From: Lentzea aerocolonigenes
GTDB taxonomy: Bacteria; Actinomycetota; Actinomycetes; Mycobacteriales; Pseudonocardiaceae
Direction: 5' to 3'
Length of the DNA stretch: 21,662 nt
NCBI RefSeq assembly: GCF_000955955.1
Contig: NZ_JYJG01000416.1
Coordinates: 1 to 21,662, forward strand
Shown: piece after piece, positions 1 to 9,027 of the stretch
Layout of the letters: every line of letters begins with the position of its first letter
Numbering within the stretch: the first letter of the stretch is position 1
Made by a program: the position numbers and the translations under genes
Notes under the pieces: generated by a model
Databases searched by the model: none
Told to the model about the DNA's origin: nothing
Seen by the model: only the letters and a program-made list of their open reading frames with translations

Positions 1-108
1 GTCGTCGACTGGGCCCGCTGGAGCATGTACGGCGACACCGCCGCGCGGGACCGTCTCGCCTCCGACGCGAGCGGCTCCAAGATCAAGTGGGAAGCCCAGC
101 TGGGGTAG
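1..108 (+). CDS. C-terminal fragment of an unidentified protein (possibly an alpha/beta hydrolase)
   Basis: An open frame enters from the left edge and ends at TAG 106-108, leaving 35 residues. The visible tail contains WARWSMYGDTAARDRL and ends KWEAQLG. A final amphipathic helix of the form W-x-R-W-x-x-Y-G-D-T-A-A-R resembles the last helix of some secreted actinobacterial alpha/beta hydrolases (cutinase or dienelactone-hydrolase-like), but no catalytic residue is visible, so this is a weak guess. It runs convergently towards the ROK gene, with only 14 bases between the two stop codons. Codon use is typical of the rest of the window, so I take the frame to be real. The function should be treated as unknown. 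Confidence 0.55.
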   Translation, partial: VVDWARWSMYGDTAARDRLASDASGSKIKWEAQLG

Positions 109-122
109 TCCCGTGGTGCTGG

Positions 123-1346
123 TCAGCGGACGAACACCGGCGGTTCGTCCGCTGCCAGGTCATCCGGCAGACGCAACCCCGCCTGCCGGGGCACCAGCTC
201 GGACTGCAACACGATCGCCGCCGCACCGATGGCCGAGGCCGACGCGGCCGACGGCGACAACCGCACGGAGACCGGATGCGCGTCCCTGGCGATGAACGCG
301 CGGTCGAGCTCGGCGCGCAACACCGGCAGGTAGACCGAGCCCGCGATGGCGAAGCTGGGACCGGTCAGCACCAGCACCTCGAGGTCCAGCACGTTGGCCA
401 GCGTGCGAGCGCCCACCGCGAGGTAGCGGGCTGACCGTTCCAGCAACGCCAGTGCTCGCGCGTTGCCCCGCCGCGCCGCCCTGCTGATCGCCGCGAAGTC
501 CGCCGCGACCGGGGCGGCGGCGCGCGTCCGGCCGCCGACCAGACCGGCCGCACGACTCAGCGCCCGATCAGCCCGTGCCTGCGTCACGACCGCGGCAGGG
601 CCCGCCAGCACCTCCAGGCATCCCTTTGCGCCACAACGGCATTCCGGTCCGTCGACGTCCAGGCAGGTGTGGCCGATCTCGCCGGCATGACCGCTCGGGC
701 CGCGGTAGGTCGTGCCACCGAGCACCACCCCGGCGCCGATCCCGGTTCCCAGGTACAGCGCGGCGAACGTCGACGTGGCGCCGACACCGCCGGACCAGTG
801 CTCGCCGATCGCGGCGGCGGTGGCGTCGTTGTCCAGCACCACCGGCAGCCCGGTCGCCCGTTCCAGGGCCTGACCGAAGCCGAGGTGCTCGGCCGGACGC
901 GCCGACACGAGACCCAGCCCGAGGATTCGATCCCGTTCGACACCGACGCTGTCGATCAGCGCGTCGACCTCACGCGCCATCCTCTCGATCACGCCGCTGT
1001 CCTCCGCTTCGCCACAACCCGCGCGCGAGATGCGCGCTACTACGGCACCACCGAGGTTCGTCAGCACATAGGTGATCCGGGCCTCGTCCAGGTGCACGCC
1101 GACGGCGTAGCGAGCGAAGTGGTTGAGCTGCAACATGACCCGGCGTTTGCCGCCGGTCGACTCGGCGTGCCCGGTCTCGGCGACCAGGCCCTCGTCGATC
1201 AGCCCGCGCACGACCGTGGAGATCGTCCCGCCGGTCAGTCCGGTGGCGTTGACCAGGCCGACACGACTGATCATGCCCGCCGCGCGGACCAGGTCCAGCA
1301 CGGCCGCCCTGGTGCTGGCGTGGGTCACTCGCGCCGGTCCGCTCAC
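123..1346 (-). CDS. ROK family transcriptional repressor (NagC/XylR type)
   Basis: A 407-residue protein with the length and layout of ROK repressors. An N-terminal winged helix-turn-helix (about residues 10-65, including SRVGLVNATGLTGGTISTVV) is followed by an ROK sugar-binding domain. The domain carries the phosphate-loop-like LGTGIGAG (199-206), the DND motif (172-174) where sugar kinases hold their catalytic Asp, and the zinc motif H220-x-GEIGH226 with CRCGAKGC (236-243). Kinase-like residues are retained, but such repressors normally only bind sugar. The GTG start at 1346 is preceded by GGAGGA at a good distance. It is divergent from a sugar-uptake operon with a beta-mannosidase, so it probably represses that operon and itself until a manno-oligosaccharide or mannose derivative binds. 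Target and ligand are inferred from position. Confidence 0.93.
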   Translation of the reverse strand: MSGPARVTHASTRAAVLDLVRAAGMISRVGLVNATGLTGGTISTVVRGLIDEGLVAETGHAESTGGKRRVMLQLNHFARYAVGVHLDEARITYVLTNLGGAVVARISRAGCGEAEDSGVIERMAREVDALIDSVGVERDRILGLGLVSARPAEHLGFGQALERATGLPVVLDNDATAAAIGEHWSGGVGATSTFAALYLGTGIGAGVVLGGTTYRGPSGHAGEIGHTCLDVDGPECRCGAKGCLEVLAGPAAVVTQARADRALSRAAGLVGGRTRAAAPVAADFAAISRAARRGNARALALLERSARYLAVGARTLANVLDLEVLVLTGPSFAIAGSVYLPVLRAELDRAFIARDAHPVSVRLSPSAASASAIGAAAIVLQSELVPRQAGLRLPDDLAADEPPVFVR

Positions 1347-1414
1347 TGCATTCCTCCGTCGAACGACGAACTTCGCTCATCGACAAGTCGCGACCAGTAA
1401 ACCATCCGGACGCG

Positions 1415-1444
1415 TTGACTTTCTTTGTTTAGTAACTGAAGAAT
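1415..1444 (+). promoter_or_regulatory. Promoter of the mannoside uptake operon with candidate ROK operator
   Basis: A -35-like TTGACT (1415-1420) and a -10-like AAGAAT (1439-1444) lie 18 bases apart. Between them is an AT-rich island, TTTGTTTAGTAACTG, that stands out from the GC-rich surroundings. Operators of ROK repressors in actinobacteria are typically AT-rich elements with TTTAGTAA- or TTTACTAA-type cores, so occupation here would block RNA polymerase. A related motif in the opposite orientation, AGTAAACC, lies at 1397-1404 towards the ROK start. The promoter boxes are directly visible. The link to the ROK protein is inference. Confidence 0.5.
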
Positions 1445-1482
1445 CCTCGCCGCGAACCACCCAGCGACGGGGAGGATCAACG

Positions 1483-3141
1483 ATGCTCAAGCAGCTCTGC
1501 GCATTCGGTCTGACGGTGGTGCTCGCGGCCACCGCGGCGTGCTCCGGATCCGGTGGAGGCGGTGGATCGAAGGACACTCTCGTCGTCTACACCGGGCAGG
1601 CCGGCGACTTCCAGCTCAACTTCAACCCGTACTCCCCCACCTTCATCGAGGGCATGGGCACGATCAACGAGCCGCTGTTCTTCTTCAACATCGCCGCCGA
1701 CCAGCCGCCGAAACCGATGCTGGGCACCGCGTTCAAGTGGAACGACGACGGCACCGAGCTGTCGATCACGTTGCGGGACAACGTGTCCTGGTCCGACGGC
1801 GAGAAGTTCACCGCCGAGGACGTGGTGTTCACCCTGGACATGGTCGCCAAGAACCCGGCGCTGAACAAGACCGCTTACAAGGGCACGGCCACCGCGACCG
1901 ACGACACGCACGTGGTGGTCGAGTTCCCCGAGCCGGCCTACATGGACGGTCCGCAGGTGCTCGGCCAGATGTGGATCATGCCTGAGCACATCTGGAAGAA
2001 CGTCGCCACCCCGGCGACCGAGGTCAACCCCAAGCCGGTCGGCACAGGACCGTTCGTGCTCGGCGACTTCAAGGCGCAGTCGTTCACCCTCAAGGCGAAC
2101 CCGAAGTACTGGGGCGGTGAGCCCGCGGTCAAGCAGGTCCGCTACCTGTCGCTGTCGGGCAACCAGGCGGGCGTGGACGCGCTGAAGGCCGGGTCGATCG
2201 ACTGGCAGACCGGCCCGATCCCGGACATCAAGGACATCGAGAAGAACTACCCCGGGTACAAGGCGATCACGTTGCCGCTCAACCAGGTCTCGCTGTACAC
2301 GTGCTCCAACGCGCAGATGGGTTGCCAGGGCGCACAGACCGACCCGGCCGTGCGCAGGGCGATCTACTACGGCATGAACCGCACCCAGATCAACTCGCTG
2401 GCCTTCCAGAACGTCAACAGCGAGATGTCCCCCGGCTTCACCCTGCAGCCCCGCGACGCGGCGCTGCTGTCGAGCAAGCTCACCGACCGCATGGCGCCGA
2501 TGACCCAGAACATCGCCAAGGCCGGCGAACTGCTCACCTCCGCCGGGTACGTCAAGGGCGCGGACGGCATCTACGCCAAGGACGGGAAGCCGCTGACGCT
2601 GACCGTGAAGGTGGTCGCCGGCTGGACCGACTACATCACCGCCCTGGAGACGCTGAGCCAGCAGCTGATCCAGATCGGCATCAAGATCACCCCGCAGCAG
2701 CTGTCGTGGAACGAGTGGGCCGACGCGCGCGGCCGCGGCCAGTTCGAGCTGCTGATCGACTCCGTCGAGCAGGGCCCCGCACCGGACCCGTACTACACCT
2801 ACGCCTACTTCTTCTCCACCACCGCCACGGCTCCGGTCGGGCAGGCCGCCTTCCCGAACTACTCCCGGTTCAGCAACCCGGTCGTGGACAACGCGCTGGC
2901 AGAGCTGAAGAAGACCGACCGCGGCAACCCCGCGCGGCAGCAGCACTACGACGCGATCCAGGTCGAGCTCGAGAAGTACATGCCGTACATCCCGGTGCTG
3001 ACCGGTGGAATCCCGAACGAGTACAACGACAAGGCGTTCACCGGCTGGCCCACCAAGGACGACCTCTACGCGTTCCCGGCGGTGTGGAAGAGGCCCGACG
3101 CCTCGCAGGTGTACATGAAGCTCAAGCCCGCCGGGAAGTGA
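1483..3141 (+). CDS. ABC transporter substrate-binding lipoprotein, family 5 (OppA/DppA-like), probably oligosaccharide-specific
   Basis: 552 residues starting at ATG 1483, chosen because GGGGAGGA sits at the right distance upstream and because the signal sequence starts here. The signal is MLKQLCAFGLTVVLAATAAC, with the lipobox cysteine at residue 20 followed by a Gly/Ser-rich tether, so it is an extracellular lipoprotein. The mature part has the SBP_bac_5 hallmarks: NEPLFFF, the SWSDGEKFTAEDVVFTLDM block, and PVGTGPFVLGDF. Family 5 proteins are named for peptides, but many bind cello- or manno-oligosaccharides (the beta-glucoside and mannoside transporters of Thermotoga are known examples). 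It is the first gene of an operon that ends with a beta-mannosidase, so beta-manno-oligosaccharides are the likely ligand. That assignment is contextual. Confidence 0.9.
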   Translation: MLKQLCAFGLTVVLAATAACSGSGGGGGSKDTLVVYTGQAGDFQLNFNPYSPTFIEGMGTINEPLFFFNIAADQPPKPMLGTAFKWNDDGTELSITLRDNVSWSDGEKFTAEDVVFTLDMVAKNPALNKTAYKGTATATDDTHVVVEFPEPAYMDGPQVLGQMWIMPEHIWKNVATPATEVNPKPVGTGPFVLGDFKAQSFTLKANPKYWGGEPAVKQVRYLSLSGNQAGVDALKAGSIDWQTGPIPDIKDIEKNYPGYKAITLPLNQVSLYTCSNAQMGCQGAQTDPAVRRAIYYGMNRTQINSLAFQNVNSEMSPGFTLQPRDAALLSSKLTDRMAPMTQNIAKAGELLTSAGYVKGADGIYAKDGKPLTLTVKVVAGWTDYITALETLSQQLIQIGIKITPQQLSWNEWADARGRGQFELLIDSVEQGPAPDPYYTYAYFFSTTATAPVGQAAFPNYSRFSNPVVDNALAELKKTDRGNPARQQHYDAIQVELEKYMPYIPVLTGGIPNEYNDKAFTGWPTKDDLYAFPAVWKRPDASQVYMKLKPAGK

Positions 3142-3144
3142 GCG

Positions 3145-4143
3145 ATGAACTACTACCTGCGCAAGGCCGCCTTCTACCTGGCGGCCCTGTGGGCGGCGGT
3201 GACGCTGAACTTCGTCATCCCCAGAATGCTGCCGGGCAACCCGGTCGACATCCTGATGGCGAAGCTCCAGCAGCGCGGCGGGACCGTCGATCCCGCCGCC
3301 CGCAAGGCCTACGAGACACTGCTCGGCACGGGCGGCGACGGCTCGGTCGTCCAGGAGTACCTCTCCTACCTGGGCAACCTGCTGCGCGGTGAGCTGGGCG
3401 TGTCGGTCAGCGCGTTCCCGGCGAAAGTGTCCGACGTGATCGCGGACTCGCTGCCGTGGACAATCGTCCTGGTCGGGCTGTCGACGCTGCTGTCGTTCCT
3501 GCTCGGTGTCGGCCTCGGCGCTCTCGTGGGGTGGAAGCGCGGCACCTGGCTCGACTCCTTGGTGCCCGCGACGACAGTGCTGTCAGCCGTGCCGTACTTC
3601 TGGCTGGCGCTCATCCTGGTGGCGTTGCTGTCGACCTCCCTGGGCTGGTTCCCGCTCAACGGCGGCTACGACGTGGTGCTCGATCCCGGCTGGGACGGCG
3701 AGTTCCTCGGATCGGCGATCTACCACGGCATCCTGCCCGCGCTGACGATCGTGATCTCGTCGATCGGCGGGTGGCTGCTGGGGATGCGCAACATGATGGT
3801 CTCGGCGATGTCCGAGGACTACGTGCTGACCGCGCGCGCCAAGGGGCTGAAGAACAGCCGGATCATGATCCGGTACGCGGCCCGCAACGCGGTGCTGCCG
3901 TCGGTCGCCGGGTTCGCGATCTCGCTCGGGTTCGTGGTGTCCGGCTCGATCGTCACCGAGCTGGTGTTCTCCTACCCCGGCATCGGCTCGAAGCTGCTGC
4001 AGGCCGTGCAGAACAACGACTACGCGCTGATGCAGGGGATCTTCCTGGTGATCACGATCGCGGTGCTGGGCGCCAACCTGGCCGTGGACCTGCTGTACGG
4101 CCTGATCGACGCCAGGACGCGGGATCGGAGCGCGGTGTCATGA
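3145..4143 (+). CDS. ABC transporter permease, OppB/DppB-like
   Basis: A 332-residue integral membrane protein that starts three bases after the binding-protein stop codon. The N-terminal segment YYLRKAAFYLAALWAAVTLNFVIPRMLPGNPVD is the typical first transmembrane helix and PGNP motif of OppB permeases. The EAA loop that docks on the ATPases is visible at about residues 221-250 (DYVLTARAKGLKNSRIM), followed by the conserved VVSGSIVTELVFSYPGIGSKLLQAV. About six membrane spans are expected. It should pair with the OppC half of the next gene to form the channel. Its TGA overlaps the ATG of that gene (ATGA), which implies coupled translation. Length and motifs are normal for the family. Confidence 0.93.
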   Translation: MNYYLRKAAFYLAALWAAVTLNFVIPRMLPGNPVDILMAKLQQRGGTVDPAARKAYETLLGTGGDGSVVQEYLSYLGNLLRGELGVSVSAFPAKVSDVIADSLPWTIVLVGLSTLLSFLLGVGLGALVGWKRGTWLDSLVPATTVLSAVPYFWLALILVALLSTSLGWFPLNGGYDVVLDPGWDGEFLGSAIYHGILPALTIVISSIGGWLLGMRNMMVSAMSEDYVLTARAKGLKNSRIMIRYAARNAVLPSVAGFAISLGFVVSGSIVTELVFSYPGIGSKLLQAVQNNDYALMQGIFLVITIAVLGANLAVDLLYGLIDARTRDRSAVS

Positions 4144-5819
4144 CCTGGTCCCCCAAGCTCGGAGCCGGGCTCGGCCTGGCCGCGTTGATCGTCCTGTTCG
4201 GACTGTTCGGTCCGCTGGTCACCGGCGATCCGGCCACGATCAGGGACATCGGCCTCACCCCGCCCGGTGGCGAGCACCTCCTGGGCACGACGGTGACCGG
4301 CCAGGACATCCTCGCCCAGCTGGCCCACGCGACCCGCGGGTCGCTGTGGATCGGCCTGCTCGTCGGAGTCATGGCGACCTTGCTGTCCGGTGTCTTCGGC
4401 ATCTTCGGCGCCTACGCCGGTGGAGCCGTCGACGAGGTCTTCTCGGTGTTCTCCAACGTGATGCTGGTGATTCCCGGCCTGCCGCTGGTGATCGTGATCG
4501 CCGGTTTCGTCCCGCCAGACCAGCGCGGCACGGGGACGATCTCGCTGGTGCTGGCGCTCACCGGGTGGGCCGCGGCGGCGCGTGTGCTGCGGGCGCAAAC
4601 GTTGTCTTTGCGCAACAGGGACTACGTGGCCGCGGCGCGGGTGTCCGGCGAGAAGACCTGGCGGGTGATCTGCGTGGAGATCCTGCCGAACCTGCTGCCG
4701 ATCCTGGCGTCGCAGTTCGTGTTCGCCGTCGTGCTGGCGATCCTCAGCGAGGCGGGGCTGTCGTTCCTCGGGCTCGGCGCGGCCAACTCGTCGACTCTCG
4801 GCACGATGCTCTACTACGCCCAGAACGGCTTCGCGCTGCAGCGGGAAGCGTGGTGGTGGTTCGTCCCACCCGGACTGATCATCGCGTTGTTCGGCGGCGC
4901 GCTGGCGTTGGTCAACTTCAGCATCGACGAGATCATCAACCCGCGGCTGCGCGACAAGGCGCGGCGCAGGCGGGACGTGGTGGCGGTCGAGGCGGAGGTC
5001 GCTCCGGTCGAACAGGACGCCGTGCTGACGGTCCGGAACCTCAACGTCGTCTACCAGGCCACGACGCCGGTGCACGCGGTGAAGGACGTGTCGCTGACCT
5101 TGCGCCGGGGCGAGATCCTCGGCCTCGCCGGGGAGTCCGGCTGCGGCAAGACCACGCTCGCCTACGCGATCAACCGCCTGCACCGGCCACCCGCCGAGGT
5201 CACGTCCGGGTCTGTCACGTTCGACGACGTCGACGTTCTCGCGCTCGGACCGGAGGAGCTGCGGGAGTTCCGCTGGGTCCGGCTCTCGATGGTGTTCCAG
5301 GGCGCCATGAACTCGCTGAACCCGGTCACGCCGATCCGCGCGCAGCTGCAGGACGTCCTGCGCACGCATCGGCCTGAGATGTCCGCGCCGGACCGTGAAC
5401 TGCGGTGCGCGGAGGTGCTCCGGCTCGTCGGCGTCGACCCGGCACGGCTCGGTTCCCACCCGCACGAGCTGTCCGGCGGCATGCGGCAACGGGTCATGAT
5501 CGCGATGGCGCTGCTGCTCGACCCGCAGGTGATGATCATGGATGAGCCGACCACCGCGCTGGACGTCCTGGTGCAGCGCGAGATCCTGAACGAGATCAAG
5601 CGGTTGCGCGACGAGCTGCGGTTCGCGGTCGTGTTCATCACGCACGACCTGCCGTTGCTGCTGGAGCTGAGCGACCGGATCGCGGTGATGCGCGACGGCG
5701 AGGTCGTCGAGTACGCGACCGCCGAGGACATGTACCTGCGGCCACAACACCCGTACACGCGTCAGCTGCTGGCGTCGTTCCCCAGCCTGACCGGCGACGC
5801 AGGAGCTCTGATCACGTGA
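4140..5819 (+). CDS. Fused ABC transporter permease (OppC-like) and ATP-binding protein (OppD-like)
   Basis: 559 residues read without a break from ATG 4140, which overlaps the preceding TGA. Residues 1-270 form an OppC-type permease: an N-terminal helix, the [16 protein letters not shown] segment at 47-61, an EAA loop near 161-175 ([15 protein letters not shown]), and GLSFLGLGA at 206-214. A charged linker ([19 protein letters not shown], 271-289) leads to a complete ATPase: Walker [10 protein letters not shown] (331-339), Q-loop Q387, signature LSGGMRQR (444-451), Walker B VMIMDEP (464-470), switch His502, and the family-typical HPYTRQLL near 537-544. Fusions of this kind are known in actinobacterial transporters. 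All catalytic motifs are intact, so the fusion looks functional and not like an assembly artefact. Confidence 0.92.
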   Translation: MTWSPKLGAGLGLAALIVLFGLFGPLVTGDPATIRDIGLTPPGGEHLLGTTVTGQDILAQLAHATRGSLWIGLLVGVMATLLSGVFGIFGAYAGGAVDEVFSVFSNVMLVIPGLPLVIVIAGFVPPDQRGTGTISLVLALTGWAAAARVLRAQTLSLRNRDYVAAARVSGEKTWRVICVEILPNLLPILASQFVFAVVLAILSEAGLSFLGLGAANSSTLGTMLYYAQNGFALQREAWWWFVPPGLIIALFGGALALVNFSIDEIINPRLRDKARRRRDVVAVEAEVAPVEQDAVLTVRNLNVVYQATTPVHAVKDVSLTLRRGEILGLAGESGCGKTTLAYAINRLHRPPAEVTSGSVTFDDVDVLALGPEELREFRWVRLSMVFQGAMNSLNPVTPIRAQLQDVLRTHRPEMSAPDRELRCAEVLRLVGVDPARLGSHPHELSGGMRQRVMIAMALLLDPQVMIMDEPTTALDVLVQREILNEIKRLRDELRFAVVFITHDLPLLLELSDRIAVMRDGEVVEYATAEDMYLRPQHPYTRQLLASFPSLTGDAGALIT

Positions 5820-6571
5820 CCACGCTGGAAGTCCGGGGCCTCACCAAGACGTTCCACAAGATCCACGCAGTCGACGACGTGTCGTTCACCCTCACCGCCG
5901 GCCGCACGGTGGCGTTGGTCGGCGAGTCCGGGTCCGGCAAGTCGACGATCGCGCGGATGATCGCGCAACTGGTCCGCCCGACGTCCGGGGAGATCGCGCT
6001 GACCGGCCCGGACGGCGAACCGGTGCCGCGGCGGAGGTATCGCGACAACGTGCAGATGATCTTCCAGGACCCGTTCGCGTCGCTCAACCCGTTCCACACC
6101 GTCGAACACCACCTCGCCCGGCCGCTGAAGCTGCACGGACGTCCGCGCACCGAAGTGCCCCACCTGCTGGAACGGGTCAGCCTCACCGCGGACTTCGCAC
6201 ACCGCAGGCCGCACGAGCTGTCCGGCGGGCAACGACAGCGCGTGGCCATCGCCCGCGCGCTCGCACCCGGCGCCAAGGTGATCATCGCGGACGAGCCGGT
6301 GTCCATGCTGGACGTCTCGATCCGGCTGGGGGTGCTGAAACTCCTGGCCCGACTGCAGCGCGAGGAGAACCTCGCCGTCCTCTACATCACGCACGACCTC
6401 GCCACCGCACGGCACTTCTCCGACGAGGTCCTGGTGATGTACCGCGGCCGGATCGTGGAGCGCGGGCCGAGCGACGACGTGCTCGTGCGCCCGCAGGACC
6501 CGTACACCCGCCGGCTGGCCGCCGCCGCGCCGAATCCCGAGTCCCGTTTCTCCCTGGGAGGACAGCCTTGA
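5816..6571 (+). CDS. ABC transporter ATP-binding protein, OppF/DppF-like
   Basis: 251 residues from GTG 5816, which overlaps the previous TGA (GTGA) and is preceded by AGGAG at 5801-5805. The ATPase is complete: Walker A GESGSGKST (36-44), Q-loop FQDP (83-86), signature LSGGQRQR (135-142), Walker B VIIADEP (155-161), D-loop SMLD and switch His193. The end DPYTRRLAAAAPNP is the usual C-terminal tail of the Opp/Dpp subgroup, although the protein is shorter than many OppF proteins of about 320 residues. It should form the second ATPase of the transporter, pairing with the ATPase half of the upstream fusion. Its stop overlaps the TTG start of the beta-mannosidase gene, so uptake and hydrolysis are co-translated. 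Confidence 0.92.
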   Translation: MTTLEVRGLTKTFHKIHAVDDVSFTLTAGRTVALVGESGSGKSTIARMIAQLVRPTSGEIALTGPDGEPVPRRRYRDNVQMIFQDPFASLNPFHTVEHHLARPLKLHGRPRTEVPHLLERVSLTADFAHRRPHELSGGQRQRVAIARALAPGAKVIIADEPVSMLDVSIRLGVLKLLARLQREENLAVLYITHDLATARHFSDEVLVMYRGRIVERGPSDDVLVRPQDPYTRRLAAAAPNPESRFSLGGQP

Positions 6572-9027
6572 TCCGTCAGTTCCTGCACGACGGCTGGCAG
6601 CTGACCGCGACGACGACCGAGGTGCCGGACAACATCGCGGGCCGCACCGTGCCCGCGACCGTGCCCGGCAGCACGCACCTGGACCTGCTGGCGTCCGGGC
6701 TGATCACCGACCCGTTCCTGGACCAGGCCGAGACCGAGCTGACCTGGATGCACCGCACGGACTGGCGCTACCGCACCACGTTCCTGGCCGCGGCGGTCAC
6801 CTCGGACCACCGGGTGGACCTCGTGTTCGACGGCCTGGACACGATGGCGACCATCGAGCTCAACGGGCATCGACTCGGCCAGACCGCGAACATGCACCGC
6901 GGCTACCGGTTCGACGTCCGGCAGTTCCTCGTCGACGGCGGCAACGACCTCACCGTGTCGTTCGCGTCCGCGCTGGCGCACGCCGAGAAGAGCGAGGCCG
7001 GGCTCGGGTACCGCCCCCACGTGAACGCCCACCCGTTCAACATGATCCGCAAGATGGCGTGCAGCTTCGGCTGGGACTGGGGGCCCGACCTGCAGACCGC
7101 GGGCATCTGGCGGCCGGTCCGGCTGGAGCGCTGGCACACCGCCCGGCTCGCGCAGGTCCGCCCGGTCGTGACCGTCTCCCCGGACGGGACCGGGCATGTC
7201 GAGCTGCACGTCGAGGTCGAATGGGCCGCCGACGAGGTCCTGACGCTGCAGATCGCGGTGGGCACCCGTGAGCACACCGTCGTGGTTCCGGCCGGGCAAC
7301 GTTCCGTGGTCGCCCGTGTCGACGTACCGGATGTCTCGCTGTGGTGGCCGGTCGGGCACGGCTCGCAACCGTTGTACGACCTGGAGGTCGTCCTGCGAAG
7401 TCGATCGGCCATTTTGGACAGTGCGTCCCGGCGGATCGGGTTCCGCACGATCACCGTCGACACCACGCCGGACGAGATCGGCACGCCGTTCACCGTGGTG
7501 GTGAACTCCAAACCCCTCTTCATCAAGGGCGCCAACTGGATTCCTGACGACCACTTCCTCACCCGGATCACGCCGGAGCGGCTGGCCCGGCGCGTCGACC
7601 AGGCGGTGGAGGCGCACGTCAACCTGTTGCGCGTGTGGGGCGGCGGGATCTACGAGTCCGACGACTTCTACGACGTGTGCGACGAGCGCGGTGTCCTGGT
7701 GTGGCAGGACTTCCCGCTCGCGTGTGCCGCATACCCGGAGGAAGAGCCGGTGCGCGGCGAGCTGGAGGCCGAGGCGCGCGAGAACGTCGTCCGCCTGATG
7801 TCGCACGCGTCGCTGGCGTTGTGGAACGGCGGCAACGAGAACCTCTGGGGTTTCGCCGACTGGGGCTGGCCGTGGCAGCTCGAAGGCCGTACGTGGGGTC
7901 TCGGTTACTACGACGAGCTGCTGCCGCGGGTCGTGGCCGAGCTCGACCCGACGCGTTTCTACTGCCCAGGCAGCCCGTACAGCCCGGTGGAAGGCCTGCA
8001 TCCGAACGACGAGAACCACGGCACGCGCCACGAGTGGCAGGTGTGGAACGAGGTCGACTACGCGCACTACCGCGACCACGTGCCGCGGTTCTGCTCGGAG
8101 TTCGGGTTCCAGGGCCCGCCGACGTGGTCGACGCTGACCCGGTGGATCCACGACGAACCGTTGACGCCGTCGTCGCCCAGTTTCCTGACGCACCAGAAGG
8201 CCGAGGACGGCAACGGCAAGCTCGACCGCGGCCTGGCGGCGCATCTGCCGGTGCCGCAACGGTTCCCGGACTGGCACTGGGCGACGCAGCTCAACCAGGC
8301 CCGCGCGGTGAGCTTCGGTGTCGAGCACTTCCGCTCGTGGTGGCCTCGCACGGCGGGCGCGGTCATCTGGCAGCTCAACGACTGCTGGCCGGTCACGTCG
8401 TGGGCGGCGATCGACAGCGAGGAACGCCGCAAGCCGCTCTGGTACGGGCTGCGGCACGCGTTCGCGCCGCGGATCCTGACCTTCCAGCCGCGCGACGGCA
8501 AGCTGGTGCTCGTCGCGGTGAACGACCACGACGAGCCGTGGGACGCGCACCTCACGCTGGACCGGCAGACCTTCCGGGGCGTCACGCTGCACCTGACTAG
8601 ACTGCGCCGGACGGTGCCGCCCAGGTCGGTCGTCGAACTGGCCCTGGACGAACCGCTGCTGCAGCCGGTGCACGACGACGCGGAGGTGATGGTGGCGACC
8701 ACCGCCGAAGCGCGCGCGATCCTGCCGTTCCGGCCGGACTCCGAGCTGTCGTACCACCGTCAACCGCTTGTCGCCCAGGCGGAGGCCGTCCACGGCGGCT
8801 ACGAGGTCGTGGTGAGCGCTCGATCGTTCGCGCAGGACGTGGCGATCCTGGCCGACCGGGTCGCGCCGGATGCCGCGGTGGACGACATGCTCGTGCCGAT
8901 GCTGGCCGGCGAGGTCCGCGTGTTCCACATCCGCACGAACGCCGTCGTCGACCCCGCGGCCTTCACCGATCCGCTGGTCCTGCGCTGTGCCAACGACCTG
9001 TGCGCCAACGACCTGGGCGTGGCGTGA
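6568..9027 (+). CDS. Beta-mannosidase, glycoside hydrolase family 2
   Basis: 819 residues from TTG 6568, supported by GGGAGGA at 6556-6562 and by overlap with the preceding stop. The GH2 layout is complete. A sugar-binding jelly roll (about 1-190) contains the beta-mannosidase-typical NMIRKMACSFGWDWGPDL. An Ig-like domain spans about 190-300. The TIM barrel carries NLLRVWGGGIYE, the acid/base Glu424 in WNGGNEN, and the nucleophile Glu511 in FCSEFGFQG. The W-N-G-G-N-E-N context separates beta-mannosidases from beta-galactosidases and glucuronidases. There is no signal peptide, so it should act in the cytoplasm, releasing mannose from imported beta-1,4-manno-oligosaccharides (EC 3.2.1.25). The length is normal. 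The last residues repeat CANDL twice, because of a 15-base tandem duplication at the 3' end. Confidence 0.95.
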   Translation: MIRQFLHDGWQLTATTTEVPDNIAGRTVPATVPGSTHLDLLASGLITDPFLDQAETELTWMHRTDWRYRTTFLAAAVTSDHRVDLVFDGLDTMATIELNGHRLGQTANMHRGYRFDVRQFLVDGGNDLTVSFASALAHAEKSEAGLGYRPHVNAHPFNMIRKMACSFGWDWGPDLQTAGIWRPVRLERWHTARLAQVRPVVTVSPDGTGHVELHVEVEWAADEVLTLQIAVGTREHTVVVPAGQRSVVARVDVPDVSLWWPVGHGSQPLYDLEVVLRSRSAILDSASRRIGFRTITVDTTPDEIGTPFTVVVNSKPLFIKGANWIPDDHFLTRITPERLARRVDQAVEAHVNLLRVWGGGIYESDDFYDVCDERGVLVWQDFPLACAAYPEEEPVRGELEAEARENVVRLMSHASLALWNGGNENLWGFADWGWPWQLEGRTWGLGYYDELLPRVVAELDPTRFYCPGSPYSPVEGLHPNDENHGTRHEWQVWNEVDYAHYRDHVPRFCSEFGFQGPPTWSTLTRWIHDEPLTPSSPSFLTHQKAEDGNGKLDRGLAAHLPVPQRFPDWHWATQLNQARAVSFGVEHFRSWWPRTAGAVIWQLNDCWPVTSWAAIDSEERRKPLWYGLRHAFAPRILTFQPRDGKLVLVAVNDHDEPWDAHLTLDRQTFRGVTLHLTRLRRTVPPRSVVELALDEPLLQPVHDDAEVMVATTAEARAILPFRPDSELSYHRQPLVAQAEAVHGGYEVVVSARSFAQDVAILADRVAPDAAVDDMLVPMLAGEVRVFHIRTNAVVDPAAFTDPLVLRCANDLCANDLGVA

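Noticed and set aside
6382..8928. Very long antisense open frame (about 850 codons) opposite the beta-mannosidase gene
   Set aside because: Its translation is low-complexity, rich in Arg, Val, His and Pro, with no recognisable domain. In GC-rich DNA the strand opposite a gene often stays open. The sense strand encodes a complete GH2 enzyme.
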